In this document: piece after piece, positions 17,767 through 25,797 of the stretch
How the letters are laid out: the number at the start of each line of letters is the position of its first letter
Numbering within the stretch: position 1 is the stretch's first letter
DNA from: Elusimicrobiota bacterium
GTDB taxonomy: Bacteria > Elusimicrobiota > UBA8919
Length of the DNA stretch: 64,000 nucleotides
Direction of reading: 5' to 3'
NCBI GenBank assembly: GCA_028718185.1
Contig: JAQUMH010000005.1
Span: 106,032-170,031, forward strand
The notes under the pieces: generated by a model
Database searches by the model: none
What the model was told of the DNA's origin: nothing
What the model saw: the letters and a program-made list of their open reading frames with translations, nothing else
Made by a program: the position numbers and the translations under genes

Positions 17767-19278
17767 ATGGTCAGTAATGGCAGGCTTGATTGTGCTTTGT
17801 TTAAACGGTTTATTTGGATTGGGTTTTTAATTTGTTTTGTTAATTTACCGCTCCAGGCGGAACAAAATGTCAGGGAAGCTGTGGTAAAAATATATACTAC
17901 ATTTAACAGGTATAATTACCAGGAACCATGGCAAATGAAAGGACAAGAACAGGGTGTAGGTTCCGGATGTATTATTAGCGGAAAAAGAATTTTAACATGT
18001 GCACATGTCGTGAGTGATTATACATATATTGAAGTAAAACGGGCAGAAGAAACTAAAAAATATCCTGCAAAAGTAGAAATAATTGCCAATGATTGCGACC
18101 TTGCTATTTTACGGGTTGATGACAACCAGTTTTTTTCTGATAAAAAACCGCTTGAATTCGGTACTCTGCCTATAAGCGGAGACAGGGTAAAAGCATATGG
18201 TTTTCCTACGGGAGGGGACGAAATATGTACTACCGAAGGAGTTGTTTCAAGAATAGAACATATCTTTTATACCTTTAACCAATCCTGGTTATTGGGCTGT
18301 CAATTTGATGCTGCAATTAACCCGGGAAATAGCGGCGGTCCGGTGGTTAACAAGGATGGAAAAATGATAGGGGTTGCATTCCAGGCAGGCGGCGGTGAAA
18401 ACATCAGTTATATGGTCTCAATGCCTGTAATTAACCACTTCCTTAAAGATATTGAAGACGGGAAATATGACGGGATACCCGGAGATTATATAATTGTTCA
18501 GACAATGGAAAATCCTGCAATGCGAGAAAAATATAAAATGAGCAAAGACCAAAGCGGCGTATTAGTAATGAAGGTTACGCCCAATAGTCCGGCAAGTGAT
18601 ATATTAAAAACCGAAGATGTAATACTTTCATACGATAATAATAAAATCAGCAATGACGGAAAAGTAGAATTTAGAAAAGGTGAAAAAACAGCATATGATT
18701 ATATATATCAAAACAAATTTATTAATGATAAGGTTAAAATTGAACTATTAAGGGACAGCAAAGTTATGGATGTTGAAATGAAATTATGGGCGTCTATGAA
18801 CGCTCTTCGTTTAGTTCCGCCTCCCCAATATGATGTGGCACCGACATATTATATCTATGGCGGTCTGGTATTTGAACCCTTGACTTCAAATCTGTTCCGG
18901 GATTTGGGTTCAATATCAATATCAATTATACCTTTAGCAAATTATTTCTTTTCCGGTGAGTTATTAACGGAAGGGAGAAAACAGATAATAGTTCTGACTA
19001 AAATTCTTTCTGATGAAGTTAATACCGGGTATGCAACAGGATATAATCCTTTACCTCTGTTCGAAGTAATTTCATCTGTAAACGGAATAAAAATTTCAAC
19101 AATGAACGACTTAATAAATGCTTTTGAAAACTTTAACGGGAAATATGTTACTATAATAGATGAAAGGGGTTTTAAGATAGTTTTAGATAAAGACGAAGTT
19201 GATAAAAATAAACAAAATATACTTAAAAAATACAAAATTATTTCTGACAGGTCAGCAGATTTGATTGGTAAAAAGTGA
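17767..19278 (+). CDS. Exported trypsin-like serine protease with PDZ domain (DegP-like)
   Basis: A 503-residue protein. After a leader (about 12-32) comes a trypsin-like domain with a complete triad: H80 (LTCAHVVSD), D111 (NDCDLAIL) and S189 (NPGNSGGPVV). A PDZ domain follows (about 255-340; SGVLVMKVTPNSPASDILK), then a 160-residue extension with a PDZ-like fold. The layout is closer to plant/cyanobacterial Deg proteases than to the HtrA encoded at 4.9-6.4 kb. The ATG is chosen because GGAGG lies six bases upstream; an upstream ATG-less extension would start inside the -10 region. It is the only plus-strand gene in the first 20 kb. Confidence 0.88.
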   Translation: MVSNGRLDCALFKRFIWIGFLICFVNLPLQAEQNVREAVVKIYTTFNRYNYQEPWQMKGQEQGVGSGCIISGKRILTCAHVVSDYTYIEVKRAEETKKYPAKVEIIANDCDLAILRVDDNQFFSDKKPLEFGTLPISGDRVKAYGFPTGGDEICTTEGVVSRIEHIFYTFNQSWLLGCQFDAAINPGNSGGPVVNKDGKMIGVAFQAGGGENISYMVSMPVINHFLKDIEDGKYDGIPGDYIIVQTMENPAMREKYKMSKDQSGVLVMKVTPNSPASDILKTEDVILSYDNNKISNDGKVEFRKGEKTAYDYIYQNKFINDKVKIELLRDSKVMDVEMKLWASMNALRLVPPPQYDVAPTYYIYGGLVFEPLTSNLFRDLGSISISIIPLANYFFSGELLTEGRKQIIVLTKILSDEVNTGYATGYNPLPLFEVISSVNGIKISTMNDLINAFENFNGKYVTIIDERGFKIVLDKDEVDKNKQNILKKYKIISDRSADLIGKK

Positions 19279-19344
19279 AACCCCACCGTTTGAATTTGTG
19301 GTCATTTCATGTAACTCGCAGCTAAATAAGTGCAGGCTAATAAT

Positions 19345-20079
19345 TTAAAATTTCAGTTTTTTAAGGTTGGCAAGACAGGATAAATCAGTTTGGTTAACTT
19401 TAAGCGGTGTAACTGAGACATAATTTCTGTCTATGGCAAAAATATCGGTGCCTTCTACAGAATAACCCGTAACACATTTGCCTGTTAACCAGTAATAATT
19501 ATGTCCTTTAGAATTGGTTTTTTTTTCAACTTCTTCATTATAAATTCTTTTCCCCATTTTTGTCAGTTTTATTCCTTTTATATCTTTACTGTCGGGAACA
19601 TTTATATTAAGGAAGGTATCTTTAGGTATTTTATATTTTAACGCTTTTTTTATGATTTTTTCGGCGAAACCAGCAGCAATTTTAAAATTATTTTTGCCAT
19701 CAGGGACAAGTGAAACAGCAAAAGACGGCAAACCCAGCATCGCACCTTCCCTGGCAGCAGCAACAGTACCGGAATATATACAATCATCGCCAAGATTGGG
19801 ACCGTCGTTAATGCCCGAAACTACCATATCAATCTGATGTTTTAGTATACCTATTATCCCGAACCTGACACAGTCAGCCGGCGTACCGGTAAGAGTATAG
19901 ATATCTTTTCCCTTTGGAATAAGACGAAGCGGTTTGTTTATGGTAATTGAATGACTCGAAGCGCTCATTTGGGTATCAGGCACTATAACAAAAACCTCAC
20001 CCAGCTTTTTCATAGCTGTTATTAATGGTTTAAGTCCAAAACCGTAATATCCGTCATCATTTGAAACTAAAATTCTCAT
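19345..20079 (-). CDS. surE: 5'/3'-nucleotidase SurE
   Basis: A 244-residue SurE with metal-binding D8-D9 in MRILVSNDDGYYG, the serine loop SASSHSITI and the asparagine motif GINDGPNLGDDCIYSGTVAAAREG. It removes phosphate from nucleoside monophosphates and possibly short polyphosphates. It is divergent from hypC, with promoters that overlap; its predicted leader is only about four bases. Confidence 0.96.
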   Translation of the reverse strand: MRILVSNDDGYYGFGLKPLITAMKKLGEVFVIVPDTQMSASSHSITINKPLRLIPKGKDIYTLTGTPADCVRFGIIGILKHQIDMVVSGINDGPNLGDDCIYSGTVAAAREGAMLGLPSFAVSLVPDGKNNFKIAAGFAEKIIKKALKYKIPKDTFLNINVPDSKDIKGIKLTKMGKRIYNEEVEKKTNSKGHNYYWLTGKCVTGYSVEGTDIFAIDRNYVSVTPLKVNQTDLSCLANLKKLKF

Positions 20080-20089
20080 ACCGTTAAGG

Positions 20090-20118
20090 ATTTAAACATA
20101 TTTTTGACTTTTTGTCAA
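20090..20118 (-). promoter_or_regulatory. surE: surE promoter
   Basis: Minus-strand TTGACA (20113-20118) and TTAAAT (20090-20095) are 17 bases apart. The predicted start, about 20083, is four bases before the surE ATG. The element overlaps the hypC -35 region. Confidence 0.6.
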
Positions 20119-20132
20119 GAATTTTATATACT
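20104..20132 (+). promoter_or_regulatory. hypC: hypC promoter, predicting a leaderless mRNA
   Basis: TTGACT (20104-20109) and TATACT (20127-20132) are 17 bases apart. Counting seven bases from the -10 places the start on A20139, the A of the hypC ATG. Confidence 0.65.
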
Positions 20133-20138
20133 GAGAAT

Positions 20139-20354
20139 ATGTGTTTAGCTATTCCGGGAAAGGTAATTTCTATAGATGGTAAAATCGCTAATGTAGACTT
20201 TAGCGGATTAACAAGAAAAGTCGGGTTAGACCTTCTGCCTAATGTAAAATGCGGTGACTATATTATAGTACACGCGGGTTTTGCTATACAAATTATCGGC
20301 GCAAAAGACGCTAAAGAACGGATAGAAATATTTAAGAAGATTTACAATGACTAA
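20139..20354 (+). CDS. hypC: Hydrogenase maturation chaperone HypC/HupF
   Basis: A 71-residue HypC beginning MCLAIPGKV; the cysteine at position 2 is the residue that carries the Fe(CN)2CO intermediate with HypD, so this ATG must be the start and a nine-residue longer frame is wrong. The OB-like core (VDFSGLTRKVGLDLLP, GDYIIVHAGFAIQII) is intact. It overlaps hypD by 8 bases. There is no Shine-Dalgarno, consistent with the leaderless promoter geometry. Confidence 0.96.
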   Translation: MCLAIPGKVISIDGKIANVDFSGLTRKVGLDLLPNVKCGDYIIVHAGFAIQIIGAKDAKERIEIFKKIYND

Positions 20355-21402
20355 CTTCGCTGCCAAAATTAAATCACTTACTCAAAAACTCCCTAACAAG
20401 TGCATTAACATCATGGAAGTTTGCGGGACACATACAATGGCGATCGCTTCGTCAGGAATAAAAACTATTCTTCCCAAAAATATAAGCTTACTTTCAGGTC
20501 CCGGCTGTCCTGTTTGCGTTACCCCGACACCAATTATTGATTCTGCGATTGAACTTGCCAAAAAAGGACATATAATTGTCACTTTTGGCGATATGTTACG
20601 TGTTCCAGGCAGTAGTTCATCGCTTGAAAAAGAAAAATCAAACGGCTGTGATATAAAAATTGTTTATTCTTGTCTTGATACTATTGAAATTGCCAAAAAA
20701 AACCCGAAAAAAGAAGTAATTTTTGTAGGTGTCGGCTTTGAAACCACTTCGCCGACAATAGCCGCAACTGTAAAAATCGCTAAAAATGAAAATATAAAAA
20801 ATTTTTCTGTAATACCGGCTTTTAAGGTAATACCTCCTGCAATGAAAGTAATTCTTGAACAAAAAAAAGTGAGAATTGACGGTTTTTTACTGCCGGGACA
20901 CGTATCAACTATCATCGGGTCTAAACCGTATAAATTTATCACTGAAAAATATAGAATCCCGTCAGTAATAACCGGTTTTGAGCCGTCTGACGTTTTAGAA
21001 GGAATCTCGCTTATACTTAAACAAATTATATCTAAAAATCCGCGAATAGAAATACAATACAAAAGAGTAGTCAAAGAGACCGGGAATCCTTTTGCGGTAA
21101 AACTTTTATACTCAGTTTTTGAAGAAACAGATTCGCAATGGCGCGGGATTGGTGTTATAAAGGATTCCGGGTTAAAATTCAGGAAAGAATACGAACAGTT
21201 TGATGCGTTAAGAAAATTTAAACTAAAAATTAAACCCGCAAAAGAATCAACAAAATGTTTATGCGGTAAAATACTGACAGGAATTGCCAAGCCACACCAG
21301 TGCGGGTATTTCGGCAAAAAATGTACGCCGACAAACCCTATCGGTCCCTGTATGGTTTCATCGGAAGGCACCTGTGCAGCATATTATAAATATGGACAAT
21401 AA
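20347..21402 (+). CDS. hypD: Hydrogenase maturation protein HypD
   Basis: A 351-residue Fe-S protein that, with HypC, assembles the Fe(CN)2CO group of [NiFe]-hydrogenases. It has CGTHT (C26), GPGCPVC (C54, C57), the [4Fe-4S]-binding cysteines of the C-terminal region (CLCGKILTG, HQCGYFGKKC, GPCMVSSEGTC) and the family's GFETTSP. It overlaps hypC by 8 bases and hypE by 11, indicating translational coupling. Confidence 0.96.
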   Translation: MTNFAAKIKSLTQKLPNKCINIMEVCGTHTMAIASSGIKTILPKNISLLSGPGCPVCVTPTPIIDSAIELAKKGHIIVTFGDMLRVPGSSSSLEKEKSNGCDIKIVYSCLDTIEIAKKNPKKEVIFVGVGFETTSPTIAATVKIAKNENIKNFSVIPAFKVIPPAMKVILEQKKVRIDGFLLPGHVSTIIGSKPYKFITEKYRIPSVITGFEPSDVLEGISLILKQIISKNPRIEIQYKRVVKETGNPFAVKLLYSVFEETDSQWRGIGVIKDSGLKFRKEYEQFDALRKFKLKIKPAKESTKCLCGKILTGIAKPHQCGYFGKKCTPTNPIGPCMVSSEGTCAAYYKYGQ

Positions 21403-22417
21403 AAAAATAACCCTATCTGACGGTTCCGGCGGTAAATCAACTCATAATCTGATAAAAAATTTCATCCTGAAAAAACTCGGCAATCCCATATTGAACCGTA
21501 TGGATGATTCTGCCGTCCTTAATCCTAATTCACTAATCTCTAATCCACTAATCTCTAAACTTGTTTTCACCACCGATTCTTACGTAATAAAACCCATCTT
21601 CTTCCCCGGAGGAGATATCGGCAAGCTATGTATCTGTGGTACGGTCAACGATTTATCTGTAATGGGTGCCAAACCGCTTTATATATCACTCTCGGCAATA
21701 ATAGAAGATGGTCTTGAAATTGAAAAACTTGAAAAAATTGTTTCATCAATAGCTGAAACATCAAAAAAAGCAGGTGTCCAGATAGTTTGCGGTGACACAA
21801 AGGTTGTTGAAAAAGGTGCAGCGGACGAAATTTTCATAACTACATCAGGAATCGGTGTAATAGACAAAAAATTAAGTATATCCGGGCATAATGCTGTCAC
21901 CGGAGACATAATAATTATCTCCGGAACGATTGCAGACCACGGTATTGCTGTCCTTAACGCCCGCCAGGAGTTAGGTTTTAAAGGAAAACTTGAAAGTGAT
22001 GTAGCGCCGTTGAATAATCTTATTGAAAAAATGTTGAAAGCAGGTGAAATTCACGTAATGCGTGACCCTACCCGCGGCGGGTTGGCTACAACTTTGAACG
22101 AAATCACTGAACAATCTAATACCGGGATTGAAATTTATGAAAATAAAATCCCAATTAAAAAACCGGTAAAATCCGCCTGTGATATCCTCGGATTAGACCC
22201 GCTTTATGTTGCAAATGAAGGAAAGGTTATCGCGATTGTTCAGGAAAAGGACGCACAAAAAATATTATCGGCTATGAAGAAACACCCGCTGGGGAAAAAT
22301 GCAGAAATTATCGGAAAGGTAATATCAAAGCCAAAAGACGTCCTTCTTAAAACAAAAATAGGTGGTAGTCGAATCCTGCAAATGCTTGAATCTGACCAGC
22401 TCCCAAGAATCTGCTGA
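21392..22417 (+). CDS. hypE: Hydrogenase maturation protein HypE with a short repeat insertion
   Basis: A 341-residue AIR-synthase-like protein that dehydrates the carbamoylated C-terminal cysteine to thiocyanate. The terminus PRIC carries that cysteine. The N-terminal SDGSGGKSTHNLI and FFPGGDIGKLCICGTVNDL are typical. Residues about 46-55 (NSLISNPLIS) are encoded by repeated CTAATCTC/CTAATCCA words and look like an insertion before the FTTDSY strand. The start overlaps hypD by 11 bases; a longer in-frame extension lies wholly inside hypD. HypA, HypB, HypF and hydrogenase subunits are not in the window. Confidence 0.95.
   Translation: MDNKKITLSDGSGGKSTHNLIKNFILKKLGNPILNRMDDSAVLNPNSLISNPLISKLVFTTDSYVIKPIFFPGGDIGKLCICGTVNDLSVMGAKPLYISLSAIIEDGLEIEKLEKIVSSIAETSKKAGVQIVCGDTKVVEKGAADEIFITTSGIGVIDKKLSISGHNAVTGDIIIISGTIADHGIAVLNARQELGFKGKLESDVAPLNNLIEKMLKAGEIHVMRDPTRGGLATTLNEITEQSNTGIEIYENKIPIKKPVKSACDILGLDPLYVANEGKVIAIVQEKDAQKILSAMKKHPLGKNAEIIGKVISKPKDVLLKTKIGGSRILQMLESDQLPRIC
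21525..21557. repeat. Short tandem repeat inside hypE
   Basis: The words CACTAATCTCTAA and CCACTAATCTCTAA stand in tandem (period 13-14) and encode NSLISNPLIS. The same residues are not expected in HypE proteins at this point. Confidence 0.6.
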
Positions 22418-22425
22418 AATACTAA

Positions 22426-22755
22426 TTAAGGTTTTTTTATGATTTTATTTGTAATTTTGTTTGCAAGTTTGTTTATGCTGGGAGCAAAATTATATTTATA
22501 ACCAAAGATTTCCAATGTTTTTTGTGGATTATTATGAACTTCTTTTATAAAATATGGATGTGCTAATATTGCAATTATCAACATCAACCGAAAGGCTTGC
22601 CAAAAAGAAATTCGTTTAGTGTTAAAAATCTCCGGTAAAGTGACATTCCAAATATATTTCAATAACCATGCAATTCCAAAAATTAAACACAATACACCTA
22701 ATATTATGCCTCCTACAATTAAAGCTTCCATTTTTATTTCCCTAATAATATCCAT
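22426..22755 (-). CDS. Small membrane protein, paralogue of its upstream neighbour (sigma-factor operon)
   Basis: A 109-residue protein with a membrane helix (about 11-35), then WLLKYIWNVTLPEIFNTKRI and SFWQAFRLMLIIAI, and a basic tail. It shares the pattern WLLxYxWNxT and WQAFRLMLII with the 60-residue protein encoded just upstream, so the two are tandem duplicates, this one with about 45 extra C-terminal residues. GGGAGG lies five bases before the ATG. The WN...IF...WQA pattern is found in small membrane proteins next to ECF sigma/anti-sigma pairs. Function unknown. Confidence 0.75.
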   Translation of the reverse strand: MDIIREIKMEALIVGGIILGVLCLIFGIAWLLKYIWNVTLPEIFNTKRISFWQAFRLMLIIAILAHPYFIKEVHNNPQKTLEIFGYKYNFAPSINKLANKITNKIIKKP

Positions 22756-22765
22756 TTTTACCTCC

Positions 22766-22948
22766 CTAAAAAAACCATAAAATCTGTATTATCAACATCA
22801 ATCGAAAAGCCTGCCAATAAGTAATTTGCTTAACATTAAAAATATCTGACATAGTTATATTCCAAAGGTATTCCAGCAACCAAACCAACATAAAAAAAAT
22901 AACTATCATTAAACATACTCCTCCAACAATTGCAAAAAATGGGTTCAT
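22766..22948 (-). CDS. Small membrane protein, short paralogue in the sigma-factor operon
   Basis: A 60-residue protein: helix (about 5-26), then WLLEYLWNITMSDIFNVKQI, TYWQAFRLMLIIQILWFF. It is preceded by AGGAGG seven bases upstream of the ATG, follows the anti-sigma gene by 15 bases and precedes its longer paralogue by 10. Confidence 0.75.
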   Translation of the reverse strand: MNPFFAIVGGVCLMIVIFFMLVWLLEYLWNITMSDIFNVKQITYWQAFRLMLIIQILWFF

Positions 22949-22963
22949 ATTTCACCTCCTATT

Positions 22964-23491
22964 TTAAGGAATCTCTGACACAACATTTATTTTGTCATTT
23001 AATTTCTCAAGAACAACTTTAATAAAACTGCATCTTACCAATCCTATTGAACCATCAGGTAATTTTATAAGAGTATCAGATTTTAAAATTGTATTTTTAG
23101 AAACGCTACTTTCAAGTGAAACTTTCGGCGTCAAAATACCAAGAAATACCAATAAAACAAGTCCTGCAACTTCTATTGCATGAGCCTTTCTAAGATTAAA
23201 ATAGAAATCACTTACTGTATTTTGTAGAAATTCTCTTAGGGACTCAAAAATATCTTTCTTTTTTACTGATAATGTTTCATCTAATCGTGACATTAAAACT
23301 TTGTCAAAATTATTTGAAGGTTCAACGTTTTTCAACCCTTTTAAATAATTATAATTTTTCACCATTAACAAATACTCTTGTTTACAATTCTCACATTCTT
23401 CAATATGTCTCTGAATAATTTGTTTTTCTTCTTCCAAAAGTTCATTCCTCAACAACATTATAAAATTGGTTTTAATTTTATTGCATTCCAT
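22964..23491 (-). CDS. Membrane anti-sigma factor with zinc-finger (zf-HC2) domain
   Basis: A 175-residue protein. The N-terminal ZAS-like domain has H29, C33 and C36 (RHIEECENCKQEY) and an N-terminal cysteine, the usual zinc site that holds an ECF sigma factor. One membrane helix (about 107-124) and a periplasmic tail follow. The start overlaps the sigma gene by 14 bases. Sequestration of the adjacent sigma factor is the expected function; the release signal is unknown. Confidence 0.88.
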   Translation of the reverse strand: MECNKIKTNFIMLLRNELLEEEKQIIQRHIEECENCKQEYLLMVKNYNYLKGLKNVEPSNNFDKVLMSRLDETLSVKKKDIFESLREFLQNTVSDFYFNLRKAHAIEVAGLVLLVFLGILTPKVSLESSVSKNTILKSDTLIKLPDGSIGLVRCSFIKVVLEKLNDKINVVSEIP

Positions 23492-24077
23492 TTATGCCGC
23501 CCCCCTGCTTTTCAATTTGTTCTTTTATTTCCCTAAGAGCATAATATATTCTTGATTTAATGGTACCTATCGGACAATCCATAAGTGATGCCATTTCTTT
23601 ATATGAAATCCCTTCATATACAAACATATTTATAATCAACCTGTGATTTTCATTCAAAGAATTGAGTATTTTTCTTATTTTGTCCTGTTCATCCTTCTTT
23701 TCAACTTCTTCCTGCGGTCCTCTATCATCATCACTTTGCATTTCTTTCAATTCTACTGTTTCACCATTACTATTCTCAATTTCATTATCTAAACTTAAAA
23801 CAATATTTCTTTTTTGCTGCCGATATTCATAATAACAGGCATTTACGGCAATTTTATAAAGCCAGGGTTTAAATGGTTTATCTGTATTAAAAGTCCCGGC
23901 TTTCTTGAAAACTGAAATAAAAACATTTTGAGTTAAATCCTCCGCCAATTGAGAATTACCTACTTGTCTATAAATAAAATTGAATAACTGTTCTTTATAC
24001 TTCAAGAATAATTCGTTAAAAGATTTTTTGTCGCCTTTTGCAATTTCCATCATCAGTTCTTCATCTGACTGATTCAT
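23478..24077 (-). CDS. ECF-type RNA polymerase sigma factor
   Basis: A 199-residue sigma factor. Region 2 (FNELFLKYKEQLFNFIYRQVGNSQLAEDLTQNVFISVFKK), a charged linker and region 4 (HRLIINMFVYEGISYKEMASLMDCPIGTIKSRIYYALREI) are clear. AGAGGA sits before the ATG. It heads an operon with its anti-sigma factor and two paralogous membrane proteins, so those are the likely first targets. I could not identify a convincing cognate promoter upstream. Confidence 0.95.
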   Translation of the reverse strand: MNQSDEELMMEIAKGDKKSFNELFLKYKEQLFNFIYRQVGNSQLAEDLTQNVFISVFKKAGTFNTDKPFKPWLYKIAVNACYYEYRQQKRNIVLSLDNEIENSNGETVELKEMQSDDDRGPQEEVEKKDEQDKIRKILNSLNENHRLIINMFVYEGISYKEMASLMDCPIGTIKSRIYYALREIKEQIEKQGGGINGMQ

Positions 24078-24154
24078 TTTATTCCTCTGATACTATATAT
24101 ATGCTTTTAATGTTAAAAATGTTCAAAGAATCTGATAGGGCGAGGAAAAGAAAT

Positions 24155-24177
24155 GGGTGGGCAAGCCCACCCCTACA
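24155..24177 (+). repeat. CTAC-tailed hairpin (dispersed family), G/C-rich copy
   Basis: GGGTGGG, loop CAAG, CCCACCC, followed by CCTACAATT. A copy of the stem-variable hairpin family, located between the AbiE pair and the sigma operon. Confidence 0.7.
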
Positions 24178-24192
24178 ATTATTCCAATCCTT

Positions 24193-25008
24193 TTATAGAG
24201 TGATTTTTGTTGATTTGTATTGCTCTGCCAATAACGGGACAATTTCACGGGCATTGGCAACCATATCTGCTTCTTTTTCTTCAAAAAGAAACGGTCTTAG
24301 GGATTCCGCCATATTTTTTAGCTCCAACTGCGAAAAATTATTAATACTTTTAACAATATAATCCAGCGGATTATCCTTAATATTATAGGTCTTCAGTACA
24401 TTTTTATTAATCGGAAATTTATTGGAAAGCATAAACATTAAATCGTAGATATGTCGCCCTCTTTTCTTTTTTGAAACTGCATCAATTTTATCGGCGAATA
24501 AAGCAGCCCGTTCTGTACATACGCACGGAAAAAATTCGCCAAAACCGGATACAACCTGTGTTTCCTTTTCTATTTTCCATACAGGAACGTTTGTCTCAAC
24601 TTTTATTGTTATTCCTTTTTTCTTTGAATATTTTGAAACGACATTATAGTTCTTTTCAATTTCCGGAAATATTATATCTGCCGATAAAATTTTGTTCCAG
24701 TGATTAAATTCAAGGTTTGAAATAATGCCATTTTTCGCCAGACCATTTTTAATTTTCATCAGTAAATCTTCAAACTGTTTTTTTCTAAGTATTTTTGTAT
24801 TAAAATCTATGTCCTCCGAGAACCTTTTTAATTTATGGACAATTCTTAAATAAGTCCCGCCGGTAAAAAACAGGTTCTTCCCGTTTTCATTTTGGTATAT
24901 TTCTTTCAGAATAAGTACCTGCAAGTACTCCCGCAAAATCCCCCGTACTTTCGTGTACGGCATTCCCATTTGTTTTGCACTTTCAATCAATGCTTCATAT
25001 GTTAACAT
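24193..25008 (-). CDS. abiEii: AbiEii/AbiGii-family nucleotidyltransferase toxin
   Basis: A 271-residue DUF1814-type protein. The nucleotidyltransferase motif is FFTGGTYLRIVHKLKRFSEDIDF (GG-T, then S-x-D-x-D). The later conserved DKIDAVSKKKRGRHIYDLMFML matches motif III/IV of the family. Type IV toxin partner; family members modify tRNA ends or other nucleotide targets. It overlaps the antitoxin gene by 14 bases. Such pairs act in phage abortive infection or plasmid stability. Confidence 0.92.
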   Translation of the reverse strand: MLTYEALIESAKQMGMPYTKVRGILREYLQVLILKEIYQNENGKNLFFTGGTYLRIVHKLKRFSEDIDFNTKILRKKQFEDLLMKIKNGLAKNGIISNLEFNHWNKILSADIIFPEIEKNYNVVSKYSKKKGITIKVETNVPVWKIEKETQVVSGFGEFFPCVCTERAALFADKIDAVSKKKRGRHIYDLMFMLSNKFPINKNVLKTYNIKDNPLDYIVKSINNFSQLELKNMAESLRPFLFEEKEADMVANAREIVPLLAEQYKSTKITL

Positions 25009-25603
25009 ATAACTCCTTTAGACTAATACCATATAATTTAGCATATTTTTCAATTCTGCTCTTCCGCAGTCCTGCTACAATGCTAAAATTAATTCTTTCT
25101 GCTTCAAAATCAACTTTTTTCCCGCGCAGCATCTTGAAGTATAGGTAATCCACAATCGCTTTCTCCGGTTCTGCAATATATATTTCAAAATTACCCTGCT
25201 TTTCAATATAATAACCTGTAAATGATTGCGGTTTTACAGTTCTATAAAGGAAAAGCCCGTGTTTGTTCCTGAATGTCCTTGTTGATTTGGTCGTAATGGA
25301 AGTTACAGCCATTGAAACCTCGGGAATTATGCTATAGTTTGACAAGGCTGTTTCCAGTGAAATATATGACGGGGAATAGATTTTATTTGCAATATAAAGG
25401 TCTGGAATTGAAAAATCCTTCGGGTAAGTCATCTCATACAACCCTTTTTTTAAAGTATAAATCCATCCCTTCTTTTTCCACCTATAAATGAGTTTTGTTG
25501 TGTTTTTCGCGTTCTCATCCGGATAAAAAGATTCAATGTCGTTTTTGGAAAATACATAGTAACTATTTTTTTCTATGACTTTATAAAAGTCTTTAAAGTT
25601 CAT
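24995..25603 (-). CDS. abiEi: AbiEi-family antitoxin/transcriptional regulator
   Basis: A 202-residue protein with an N-terminal winged-helix region (about 1-60; FSKNDIESFYPDENAKNTTKLIYRWKKKGWIYTLKKGLYEM) and the C-terminal AbiEi domain (IAEPEKAIVDYLYFKML). Start chosen at the ATG before NFKDFYKV, which has AAGGAG upstream. A longer frame beginning with TTG is rejected because that TTG is the -35 hexamer of the promoter. Family members repress their own operon. Confidence 0.9.
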   Translation of the reverse strand: MNFKDFYKVIEKNSYYVFSKNDIESFYPDENAKNTTKLIYRWKKKGWIYTLKKGLYEMTYPKDFSIPDLYIANKIYSPSYISLETALSNYSIIPEVSMAVTSITTKSTRTFRNKHGLFLYRTVKPQSFTGYYIEKQGNFEIYIAEPEKAIVDYLYFKMLRGKKVDFEAERINFSIVAGLRKSRIEKYAKLYGISLKELYVNI

Positions 25604-25640
25604 TTCAGTTAATACTCCTTTATGTCCATTTACTGAAATA

Positions 25641-25677
25641 AGTATAAAGTATTTTACATGATTTGTCAAGTAAAATA
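25641..25677 (-). promoter_or_regulatory. Promoter and candidate operator of the AbiE operon
   Basis: Minus-strand TTGACA (25664-25669) and TATACT (25641-25646) are 17 bases apart. TATTTTAC (25650-25657) and GTAAAATA (25670-25677) form an 8-bp inverted repeat straddling spacer and -35, a likely AbiEi binding site. Confidence 0.75.
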
Positions 25678-25797
25678 TTTTAAATTTATGTTTTTTTATA
25701 TTTTAAGATAATGTCCCGTAAAAGGATTAATATTGATATTAACACGCTTTAGTGACTTGAAAAAATCAAATAAAAAAGTAAAATAGACAATAAAATT

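Noticed and set aside
25604..25669. N-terminal extension of AbiEi starting with TTG
   Set aside because: The TTG is part of the TTGACA -35 hexamer; the ATG at 25603 has AAGGAG upstream and lies downstream of the predicted transcription start.
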